A stretch of DNA of 5,115 nucleotides, taken from the NCBI GenBank assembly GCA_031254635.1, contig JAIRUB010000026.1, positions 1 through 5,115 on the forward strand, in the 5' to 3' direction. The notes beneath the pieces are model-generated. The model worked only from the letters and a program-made list of their open reading frames with translations. It ran no database searches and had not been told where the DNA came from. This DNA is from Prevotellaceae bacterium (GTDB lineage Bacteria > Bacteroidota > Bacteroidia > Bacteroidales > UBA932). The stretch's first letter is position 1; each line of letters opens with the position of its first letter. A program made the position numbers and the translations under genes. This document shows positions 1-5,115 of this stretch, piece by piece.

Positions 1-1520
1 GGATAGGGAGGGCGTTGCTTCGGGAATCCGCGGTTTCCTTCAATAGAGGCTATCAATGCGGTTTCTTCGCCACAGACAAAGGCACCTGCCCCTTCGTAAA
101 CTTCAACATTAAACGAAAATCCGCTATCAAGAATATTTTCGCCGATGAGTTTGCGCTCTTTGCATATTTCTATGGCGGTGCGAATGCGCGTAACTGCCAA
201 AGGATATTCGGCGCGTATGTAAAAAATGCCGGTAGATGCTCCGATTGCGTAAGCAGCAATCAACATTCCCTCAATTACCCGAAATGGATAAGATTCCAAC
301 AGCATTCTATCCATAAATGCGCCGGGATCTCCTTCGTCGCCATTGCATATTATATATTTAACGGGGCTTTCCGATTTAGCAATAATTTCCCATTTTTTTC
401 CGGCTAGGAAACCGCCACCTCCCCGCCCACGAAGGCCACTCGTGAGGACAGCATTAACAATCTCCCTCTCATTTGGGGAGGGTTGGGGAGGGGTGAATAC
501 TTTTCTTAATGCCTCAAAACCACCATGTACAATATATTCATCAATATTTAATGGTGTAAGAATGCCGTAGCCTTCGGTAGAAATGTGGAGTTGGTTGGAA
601 AGAAAACTGTTTATAATGTCCGTTCTTTCCTTTTCCGATTTCCAAACTACATTGTTCCAAGTTGTATCGGTATGATAGATGTCTATTTGCCCAAGCAAAC
701 TGTTTTTTAGCCGCTTAAAATATCCTGCCGGTTTGAAATGATGATGCAAAATTTCTTTTATTTCTGCGGCTTTCACATTCGGGTAGCGCATTACCGAACC
801 ATCGGGTTGAACAATATCAATTAGAGGTACTTTGTTACATACACCAACGCAACCTACGGGTTTAATATGAATTTCAATTCCCAACTGACAGGAAGCCTGT
901 AACAATTCTTTGTATATATCGCCGGTACCGCTTGCTATGCAACAGGAACCCATACCGAGCCGAACTTCAAAGCCCCCTCTAACTCCCCCAAAGGGGGAGG
1001 ATTGTTCCCCTCCTTTGGAGGGGTTAGGGGAGGCTTTTGTAAGAAAATCCTCAATCACTTCATTTACTTTTCCGGATTGAACATGTCCGTATATTTTTTC
1101 ATCAATCTGCACCACCGGAGCCAAGGTACAACAACCCAAGCAAGCGATTTTTTCGATGGAAAAAAGTTTATCGGCAGTAGTTATTTCGTTGCCCTCTATT
1201 TTCAGTTCGCGGCGAAAAGCATCGTACACATTTTCTGCACCTTTTACATGGCAAGCGGTGCCGGTGCACACTTTTATCAGGTGTTTACCATAAGGAATAT
1301 GCCGAAATTGGGAATAAAACGAGGAAGCGCTAATAAGTTGCGCTCTATCAATTTCTGTTTTTTCGTAAACACGTTCAATGGCAGCCTGCGGAAGATAGTC
1401 AAACTCATTTTGCAGCGCCTGAAGCAAGGGAATAATAATGCTCCGCGATGTTCCGGTGCGTTGAATGATAGCATCTGTTTGAGCTACGAAGTCAGTGGTG
1501 TTGTTGCAATTACAATTCAT
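1..1520 (-). CDS. NuoE-NuoF (HydC-HydB type) fusion, NADH-oxidising iron-sulfur flavoprotein subunit; C-terminus beyond window edge
   Basis: One frame stays open from the ATG at 1520 to the left edge (506 full codons, no stop). Residues 1-160 are a NuoE/HydC-like 2Fe-2S thioredoxin fold with C85-x4-C90 and C127-x3-C131. Residues ~185-262 are the extra thioredoxin-like 2Fe-2S domain of HydB-type NuoF proteins (C193/C194, C224-x3-C228). From ~325 the NuoF core starts: FMN loop SGLRGRGGGGF (361-371), CNGDEGDPGAFMDR (392-405) and the nucleotide-site stretch GAGAFVCGEETALIASIEG (477-495). DEGDPGAFMDR is typical of soluble bifurcating hydrogenase/formate dehydrogenase subunits rather than complex I, which has DESEPGT. 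The usual SLBB and C-terminal 4Fe-4S domains would follow outside the window. The likely role is cytoplasmic electron transfer between NAD(H), ferredoxin and a hydrogenase or formate dehydrogenase partner; which partner cannot be seen. Two repeat-derived peptides interrupt it (162-184 and ~343-353). The leader is A-rich with no Shine-Dalgarno. Confidence 0.9.
   Translation of the reverse strand, partial: MNCNCNNTTDFVAQTDAIIQRTGTSRSIIIPLLQALQNEFDYLPQAAIERVYEKTEIDRAQLISASSFYSQFRHIPYGKHLIKVCTGTACHVKGAENVYDAFRRELKIEGNEITTADKLFSIEKIACLGCCTLAPVVQIDEKIYGHVQSGKVNEVIEDFLTKASPNPSKGGEQSSPFGGVRGGFEVRLGMGSCCIASGTGDIYKELLQASCQLGIEIHIKPVGCVGVCNKVPLIDIVQPDGSVMRYPNVKAAEIKEILHHHFKPAGYFKRLKNSLLGQIDIYHTDTTWNNVVWKSEKERTDIINSFLSNQLHISTEGYGILTPLNIDEYIVHGGFEALRKVFTPPQPSPNEREIVNAVLTSGLRGRGGGGFLAGKKWEIIAKSESPVKYIICNGDEGDPGAFMDRMLLESYPFRVIEGMLIAAYAIGASTGIFYIRAEYPLAVTRIRTAIEICKERKLIGENILDSGFSFNVEVYEGAGAFVCGEETALIASIEGNRGFPKQRPPY
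462..497. repeat. Second G/C-rich repeat-derived insert in the NuoF domain (TPPQPSPNERE)
   Basis: The stretch holds two direct copies of GGGGAGGG (475-482 and 485-492), and the first can pair imperfectly with CCCTCTC (464-470), an arrangement typical of Bacteroidota palindromic repeats. It encodes TPPQPSPNERE, residues 343-353, just before the FMN-binding SGLRGRGG loop. From memory of the family, about 14 residues separate the KVL-like and SGLRG motifs; here there are 18, so the net gain is about four and part of the native helix seems overwritten rather than simply extended. The borders are uncertain. Confidence 0.6.
969..1037. repeat. Bacteroidota-type G/C-rich palindromic repeat inserted in frame in the NuoE-NuoF fusion
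   Basis: Two 31-base arms (969-999 and 1007-1037) form an imperfect inverted repeat, 25 of 31 positions matching, around a 7-base loop. Each arm holds its own small hairpin: CTCCCCC-AAA-GGGGGAG (983-999) and CCCCTCC-TTT-GGAGGGG (1007-1023). The element is exactly 69 bases, 23 codons, and is free of stops in the coding frame, giving K162 to F184 with SPNPSKGG and SPFGGVRGG. The peptide has no counterpart in NuoE or NuoF and falls in the linker between the two domains. Similar sequences are, from general knowledge, dispersed in Bacteroidota genomes; copy number here cannot be seen. Confidence 0.85.
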
Positions 1521-1534
1521 TTATTTATGTTTTT

Positions 1535-1557
1535 TTAGCACGCAGATGACGCAGATT
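1535..1557 (+). repeat. Left arm of 23-bp inverted repeat
   Basis: Exact reverse complement of 1892-1914. Inside it are two adjacent 9-mers, CACGCAGAT (1539-1547) and GACGCAGAT (1548-1556). It ends 14 bp upstream of the NuoE-NuoF fusion start codon, so it lies in that gene's leader or promoter region. Confidence 0.9.
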
Positions 1558-1577
1558 TTATTCATTGGTATTATATT

Positions 1578-1875
1578 TTAGCTGTTGTTTTTTCGGTCGT
1601 TATTGAATGCTTTTCGGCGAATTTCGGGTTTCATTCCAAAATTTAATAACAAACCAACTTCTTTGTCTGTTGCCTTTAAGTAATTGATTAATTGTAATTC
1701 ATGTTCTTCCACTAAATAATCAATTGCCTTCAACTTTAAAACCCTTGTTTTGAAGTTCAAAATAAAGGGCGTTTTGATACACATTTTCCAAAAAACCAAA
1801 GCCTAATTCGTTATACACGCAATAAAATGCCTGTGTAATTTTATCTGTCAATTCTTTATGTTTATATTTCTCCAT
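1578..1875 (-). pseudogene. GxxExxY-family (PD-(D/E)xK-like) gene, middle deleted and out of frame
   Basis: From ATG 1875 the frame reads MEKYKHKELTDKITQAF and includes the family signature GFLENVY (residues 27-33, GxxExxY). It stops at TGA 1722-1720 after 51 codons. The C-terminal half, KAIDYLVEEHELQLINYLKA through NDRKNNS, continues in another frame to TAA 1580-1578. Family members are about 125-130 residues, so about 30 residues are missing at a junction near 1728-1740. The lost part should hold the catalytic Asp (Y-x-A-D-L/I region), and the Glu of the ExK motif (VxELKA) now reads Lys (VLKLKA), so even a frameshifted product would lack the nuclease-like site. Family function is unknown. 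A 73-residue open frame from an ATG at 1799 covers the C-terminal part but begins out of the native frame and is unlikely to be a real gene. Confidence 0.85.
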
Positions 1876-1910
1876 CTGCGTAAATCTTGATAATCTGCGT
1901 CATCTGCGTG
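1874..1910 (+). repeat. Short tandem 9-mer array, ATCTGCGTN
   Basis: Four units in a row: ATCTGCGTA (1874-1882), one extra A, a decayed ATCTTGATA (1884-1892), ATCTGCGTC (1893-1901) and ATCTGCGTG (1902-1910). The first overlaps the GxxExxY start codon, whose complement is at 1873-1875. The left side of the unit has two copies in inverse orientation. The 9-10 base spacing is close to one helical turn, which would suit a repeated protein-binding site, but no binding protein is known to me. Confidence 0.65.
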
Positions 1911-1914
1911 CTAA
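1892..1914 (-). repeat. Right arm of 23-bp inverted repeat
   Basis: Exact reverse complement of 1535-1557. It lies upstream of the GxxExxY start codon and 12 bp beyond the stop of the DUF5131 remnant. It contains two of the ATCTGCGTN units that continue up to the GxxExxY start. Confidence 0.9.
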
Positions 1915-1926
1915 TCATTTTTCATA

Positions 1927-2140
1927 TCATTCAATATTTATCCCTGCTTTCCGAGCCTGCGAATGTTGAAACTTCCGCTTAATATGGTACAATTGTCCGT
2001 CTTTTACAAATTTTGCTCCCGTTATCGTGCTTAGCATCGCCGCGATAGACATAGCAATGGCGACAACCCTCACTTAATTTATGGCAGCCATGCCATAAAT
2101 TCCACATCTTCGACTTGTATTTAATAGCGTTTTTGGGCAT
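1927..2140 (-). pseudogene. DUF5131 (phage Gp37/Gp68-like, radical-SAM-like) gene, large internal deletion and frameshift
   Basis: From ATG 2140 the frame reads MPKNAIKYKSKMWNLWHGC, then SEGCRHCYVYRGDAKHD, carrying the family's N-terminal cysteine set C19-x6-C26-x2-C29. It ends at TAA 1981-1979 after 53 codons. In the next frame, 2022-1927 encodes the family's C-terminal end, TGAKFVKDGQLYHIKRKF through KAGINIE, and a TGA stop. From memory full proteins of this type are about 225-240 residues; here ~39 N-terminal and ~31 C-terminal residues remain, so roughly 160 codons are gone, with the junction near 2010-2025. The start codon follows the flavodoxin stop by one base (TAGTATG), which suggests translational coupling when the gene was intact. 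Function of the family is not established. Confidence 0.85.
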
Positions 2141-2141
2141 A

Positions 2142-2624
2142 CTATTTCAATTTTTCAACAAACTTATCAATAGCCTTCCAATCAATCCGGTGAACGGTTT
2201 TGTTGGTTTTTGCAATTTTCTTTACAATGAAGCGTTCAAAGAAGTTCATTTGTTCAAACAAAAACTCTCCGCCTAAAAGTTCAGTTGCTTCGGCCTTATC
2301 CTGCAATGTTTTTGGATAGGCATTTTTTAATTCTTTTTTCTGTTCCTCTTTATCTATGTGCATTCCACAAATAAACAAAGCTATTTTCTTCTGTAATAAA
2401 GCAGGCTCGTTTGCTTTACAAAAAGCCTTCATTTTACCGGATGCCTTCCCCGCATAAATGGAAGAACCGAGAATTACTGTATCAAATCCACTAATATCCG
2501 GATTTGAATTCTTTTTTAACGAAAATAATTCTACCTCGTTTGTTTCTATCAGTTTTTCGGCAATCGAAACGACTACTTTTTCTGTAGTGCCATGTTTCGA
2601 AGCATATACAATTGCTGTTTTCAT
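2142..2624 (-). CDS. Flavodoxin-domain protein, HemG-like (Flavodoxin_5 type)
   Basis: This is a complete 160-residue cytoplasmic protein with a single flavodoxin fold. The FMN phosphate loop is YASKHGTTEK (7-16), and ILGSSIYAGK (51-60) is the second FMN-binding loop after the central strand. IALFICGMH (81-89) is the next core strand, and the ending VHRIDWKAIDKFVEKL resembles the C-terminal helix of E. coli HemG (VYTDWEQVANFA), the menaquinone-dependent protoporphyrinogen IX dehydrogenase. No haem-synthesis gene is nearby, so a general FMN electron-transfer or oxidoreductase role is equally possible. It starts 15 bp after the symporter stop and is followed after one base by the DUF5131 remnant, so it probably sits mid-operon. 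A HemG-type length (about 175-180 residues) is slightly longer. Confidence 0.85.
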   Translation of the reverse strand: MKTAIVYASKHGTTEKVVVSIAEKLIETNEVELFSLKKNSNPDISGFDTVILGSSIYAGKASGKMKAFCKANEPALLQKKIALFICGMHIDKEEQKKELKNAYPKTLQDKAEATELLGGEFLFEQMNFFERFIVKKIAKTNKTVHRIDWKAIDKFVEKLK

Positions 2625-2639
2625 ACATTAGATATTGAA

Positions 2640-4022
2640 TTAGTTATATATAGTAGGCAGTTCGTCAGTAGATACTGCATCTAAGTTTTTGTCCCATAAA
2701 TATTTTTTTGTTTCCCTGACTATTGCACCGCTAAGCAGTAATAGGGTAATAAGATTGGGTATTGCCATAAAAGCGTTAAACATATCGGCTGCATCCCAAA
2801 CAACTACCAAAGGAATTACAGCGCCTATGTAGGCTACAATACTGAATAAAATTCTAAAGGGTAAAATACACTTCTTACCGAATAGGTATTCCATGGTTCT
2901 CTCGGCATAATAGCACCAGCCAAGCACTGTAGTCCATGCAAATAAAAATATACCGACTGTAAGTATAATTGGGCCGACTACCGGAATTTGGTTATAAGCA
3001 AAAGCTACAAACTCTCCACCTTTCAGGTTTTCATAACCTGCCGGATTTTTAAGAATAGTAGTAACTAACATTAATCCTGTTAAGAAACACATTATAATTG
3101 TATCTAAAAAAACAGCCGACATAGATACCAAAGCTTGACGAACAGGATTTCTTGTTACTGCTGCTGCTGCTGCCAAAGGAGCGGAGCCAAGTCCGGACTC
3201 GTTTGAAAACAAGCCTCGGGCAACGCCATAACGCATTGCCATTAACAAGGTAGATGCTACGAAACCACCGCCTGCCGCCCGTGGCGTAAACGCGCTTTTT
3301 ACAATCAGCGTAAGCGCTTCGGGAACGTAAGCAATATTCAGGCAAATGACGAATATGTTCATTAAAATAAATATAACCGCATAAGTCGGAACAATTTTTT
3401 CGGATACTTTCGCTATCGACTTAATACCGCCAACAATAACAGCAAATGTAATAATGAAAAGCACAATACCTGTTATGTGCGTATTGATGTTAAACTGGCT
3501 TTCCATCATTACTGAGATAGCGTTTACCTGCACCATATTACCTATACCAAAAGATGCAAGAGAGCAGAAAATGGCAAACAAAATGCCAAGCCATTTCATC
3601 TTAAGCCCGCGTTCCAAGGCATACATCGGGCCGCCCAACATAGTGCCGTTGGATGTTTGAACCCTGTATTTTACGGCGAGCAAACCTTCGGAATATTTTG
3701 TAGCAATACCAAAAAAGCCTACTATCCACAACCAGAATATAGCTCCCGGTCCGCCTAAATAAATAGCCATAGCAACACCCACAATATTGCCGGTACCAAG
3801 AGTGGCGGCTAAGGCTGTTGATAGCGCGCCAAACTGGCTAACGTCGCCCGGCGCGCCCTTGTCTTTGGTAACAGCAAGCTTCAGCGCTTTAAAGGTATAT
3901 CTTTGGACAAATCTTAATCTAAAAGTTAGAAAAATGTGTGTACCAACCAACAGAATTAGCATAGGCCAACCCCACACCACATCGTTTACTGCTCTAATAG
4001 CATCGTGAATTATATCAATCAT
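2640..4022 (-). CDS. Sodium:alanine/glycine symporter, AGCS family
   Basis: This is a complete 460-residue inner-membrane protein, normal length for the AGCS (TC 2.A.25) family, which takes up alanine or glycine with Na+ (sometimes H+). Family marks are GALSTALAATLGTGNIVG (65-82, ion/substrate region), GGPGAIFWLWIVGFFG (90-105, close to the family signature), GGPMYALERG (130-139) and SNESGLGSAPLAAAAA (273-288). About ten to eleven hydrophobic segments can be traced, roughly 17-37, 64-89, 93-113, 144-165, 180-199, 211-231, 252-270, 297-322, 349-372, 387-408 and 418-436. The N-terminal MIDIIHDAIRAVNDVVWGWP and the ATG at 4022 fit the family start; the upstream leader is A/T-rich. Substrate (alanine versus glycine) cannot be decided from sequence. 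Nothing is degraded. Confidence 0.95.
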   Translation of the reverse strand: MIDIIHDAIRAVNDVVWGWPMLILLVGTHIFLTFRLRFVQRYTFKALKLAVTKDKGAPGDVSQFGALSTALAATLGTGNIVGVAMAIYLGGPGAIFWLWIVGFFGIATKYSEGLLAVKYRVQTSNGTMLGGPMYALERGLKMKWLGILFAIFCSLASFGIGNMVQVNAISVMMESQFNINTHITGIVLFIITFAVIVGGIKSIAKVSEKIVPTYAVIFILMNIFVICLNIAYVPEALTLIVKSAFTPRAAGGGFVASTLLMAMRYGVARGLFSNESGLGSAPLAAAAAVTRNPVRQALVSMSAVFLDTIIMCFLTGLMLVTTILKNPAGYENLKGGEFVAFAYNQIPVVGPIILTVGIFLFAWTTVLGWCYYAERTMEYLFGKKCILPFRILFSIVAYIGAVIPLVVVWDAADMFNAFMAIPNLITLLLLSGAIVRETKKYLWDKNLDAVSTDELPTIYN

Positions 4023-4048
4023 TTTTATTTATATTAATCTTGTGAAAG
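4023..4048 (-). other. Short A/T-rich spacer upstream of the symporter
   Basis: Only 26 bases separate the propeller gene's TGA from the symporter ATG. The strand reads ATTAATATAAATAAAAATG into the start, a typical A/T-rich Bacteroidota leader without a Shine-Dalgarno. I see no terminator hairpin and no clear TAnnTTTG promoter box, which favours cotranscription with the propeller gene but does not prove it. Confidence 0.4.
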
Positions 4049-5115
4049 TCATTGTTGAGACGACACACAATAAATATTTTTTTCGGTTTTGATGATAATT
4101 TTTTTATCGATAAATGCAGGAGTGGCAAATGTTTTTTCTCCTGTATCAAAGGAATTAATCAGGCTAAAATCGCCTTTCGCAGAAAAAATAAACACTTTCC
4201 CGTCGGTGCATATTAGATAGATTTTCCCATCAACAATCATAGGCGACGAGTTAAAATCCGTATTACATTCCATCATTTTTATCATCTCTCCGGTTTGGGT
4301 ATCAAAGCTTGCAACTATTCCGTATGATGTCGCTACCAACACAAAATCCTTTGTTGCTACTGGACTGGCTATTTCTGGCAAAAATTCGTTGTTTTTCCAA
4401 AGTACGGAACCATCTGCCGCATTAATGGCAGTCATCGTTGCATATTCGGTGGCTACGAAAACAATTCCGTTGGCATAAGCGGGGCTTGGAGCAGGCTCTC
4501 CCGACATAGCTACCACCCGCCAGTATTGCTCTCCGGTATTCGGATTGTACGATGTAACACCTGGATTGCCTACCAATATTAGTTGCGGACTATTATTAAC
4601 TGTTGCAAGTATCGGACTACTCCAGGATGGATTACGCTCCTGACGTTCTTTAGTCCAGCGTTGATTGCCTGTTGCCAAATCTAATGCTATAACTCGTGGT
4701 GAATTTAGGTTGTCGTATTGAATAAATAATAAATTTCCGTAGATAAGCAACGAGGAGGCATATCCGTAATGATTTTCAGGTACACCAATATTTTTTGCCC
4801 AAAGTTGTTTCCCGTTCATATCGGCACAAATTACATCGCCTGTAGCAAAAATGGCGCACATTTGTTTGCCGTTGGTTGCTACGCTTGGCGCTGCTAATCC
4901 GGTATCATCTGTTGTTTTCGGCATTTGGCTTGGCGAGCCGGGAATGTTCTTGGCAGCTAATCTCCATAACTCCTTCCCAGAATTTAATTCATAACAAAAT
5001 AATTCTCTGCCTTCTTCGTCTGCACCGGTAAAGAAAATTTTATTCCCATTAATTACCGGTGAATTAAAGCCTTTGCGTGGTGCTTTTACCTTCCACAAAA
5101 TATTTTTACCTGATG
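4049..5115 (-). CDS. PQQ-like beta-propeller repeat protein; N-terminus beyond window edge
   Basis: The frame is open from the right edge to TGA 4051-4049, 354 full codons. A TTG at 5098 is the first possible alternative start, but the frame continues upstream as SGKNI before it, and LWKVKAPRKGFNSPVI is the normal inner part of a first blade, so the true start and any signal peptide lie outside. Repeats of the form hydrophobic strand - x-D/N-x-x-x-G-x-x-x-W recur: LNSGKELW, MNGKQLW, LATGNQRW, PNTGEQYW, AADGSVLW, TQTGEMIK, then two W-less C-terminal units, making about eight blade units in view. These W-docking repeats mark the PQQ/BamB-like eight-bladed propeller superfamily. No dehydrogenase active-site motif was recognised, so PQQ binding is not implied; a periplasmic or surface binding/scaffold role is a family-level guess. 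It is followed closely by the symporter gene. Confidence 0.88.
   Translation of the reverse strand, partial: SGKNILWKVKAPRKGFNSPVINGNKIFFTGADEEGRELFCYELNSGKELWRLAAKNIPGSPSQMPKTTDDTGLAAPSVATNGKQMCAIFATGDVICADMNGKQLWAKNIGVPENHYGYASSLLIYGNLLFIQYDNLNSPRVIALDLATGNQRWTKERQERNPSWSSPILATVNNSPQLILVGNPGVTSYNPNTGEQYWRVVAMSGEPAPSPAYANGIVFVATEYATMTAINAADGSVLWKNNEFLPEIASPVATKDFVLVATSYGIVASFDTQTGEMIKMMECNTDFNSSPMIVDGKIYLICTDGKVFIFSAKGDFSLINSFDTGEKTFATPAFIDKKIIIKTEKNIYCVSSQQ

Larger units (their letters stand above)
1535..1914. mobile_element. 380-bp unit bounded by perfect 23-bp inverted repeats, carrying a broken GxxExxY gene
   Basis: Arms 1535-1557 and 1892-1914 are exact reverse complements; the left arm begins TTAGCACGCAGATGACG. 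They enclose only the GxxExxY pseudogene. The unit lies 12 bp from the last codon of the DUF5131 remnant and 14 bp from the ATG of the NuoE-NuoF fusion, so without it the intergenic gap would be only 26 bp. No target-site duplication is recognisable in the flanks, and no transposase is present. GxxExxY proteins belong to a PD-(D/E)xK-like family of unknown function. That the unit moves, or is moved by another element, is inference from its shape and position. Confidence 0.5.

Noticed and set aside
15..570. Plus-strand open frames at 15-407 and 343-570
   Set aside because: They lie opposite the NuoF domain, whose minus-strand frame carries the conserved FMN and NADH motifs; the plus-strand translations show no recognisable family.
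1002..1538. Plus-strand open frame of 178 codons
   Set aside because: It is antisense to the NuoE domain with its C85/C90/C127/C131 cluster ligands and starts inside the palindromic repeat; its own translation has no family features.
1874..1910. CRISPR-like array
   Set aside because: The units are 9-mers with no spacers and only four copies, far from any CRISPR repeat-spacer geometry.
2076..2101. Inverted repeat with 10-base arms (AATTTATGGC / GCCATAAATT) and a 6-base loop, as a terminator or operator
   Set aside because: It lies within the codons for the conserved WNLWHGCHKL segment of the DUF5131 remnant, which explains the sequence, and no U-tract follows in the direction of transcription.
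3049..4008. Additional small open frames on both strands within the symporter region
   Set aside because: They overlap a full-length AGCS gene with strong motifs across its whole length and have no features of their own.
5096..5098. TTG as the true start of the propeller gene
   Set aside because: The frame remains open upstream to the window edge with propeller-like sequence, and no signal peptide follows the TTG.

Overview
All genes in this window read leftward (minus strand). Moderate-to-low GC, A/T-rich leaders without a clear Shine-Dalgarno, and G/C-rich palindromic repeats that read through as SPNPSKGG / PFGGVRGG / TPPQPSPNERE peptides point to a Bacteroidota (Bacteroidetes) bacterium. 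A soluble NuoE/NuoF-type NADH-oxidising subunit suggests an anaerobic, fermentative life style. The taxonomic call is inference; no rRNA is present.

Layout in order of transcription (right to left): (1) 5115-4049, the 3' part of a PQQ-like beta-propeller protein whose start lies outside the window. (2) 4022-2640, a complete sodium:alanine/glycine symporter of the AGCS family. (3) 2624-2142, a small HemG-like flavodoxin-domain protein. (4) 2140-1927, a DUF5131 (Gp37/Gp68, radical-SAM-like) gene reduced to its first ~39 and last ~31 codons, joined out of frame. (5) 1914-1535, a 380-bp unit bounded by a perfect 23-bp inverted repeat and holding a GxxExxY-family (PD-(D/E)xK-like) gene that has also lost its middle and is out of frame. 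(6) 1520-1, a long open frame running off the left edge: a NuoE (HydC)-type 2Fe-2S domain fused to a NuoF (HydB)-type FMN/NADH domain, as in electron-bifurcating [FeFe]-hydrogenases and NAD-linked formate dehydrogenases. It is open through all 1520 bases and lacks only its C-terminus.

The first four loci are tightly spaced (26 bp, 15 bp, 1 bp), so the symporter, flavodoxin and former DUF5131 gene could share a transcript; no functional link between them is evident. The hydrogenase-type subunit begins 14 bp beyond the inverted-repeat unit, and its catalytic partner, if any, should lie to the left of the window.

The most notable points are: the palindromic repeat inserted exactly at the NuoE/NuoF fusion joint, a second G/C-rich repeat just before the FMN-binding loop, the inverted-repeat-bounded GxxExxY unit filling an otherwise ~26-bp intergenic gap, and two adjacent genes that each lost their middle by a junction at short sequence similarity.
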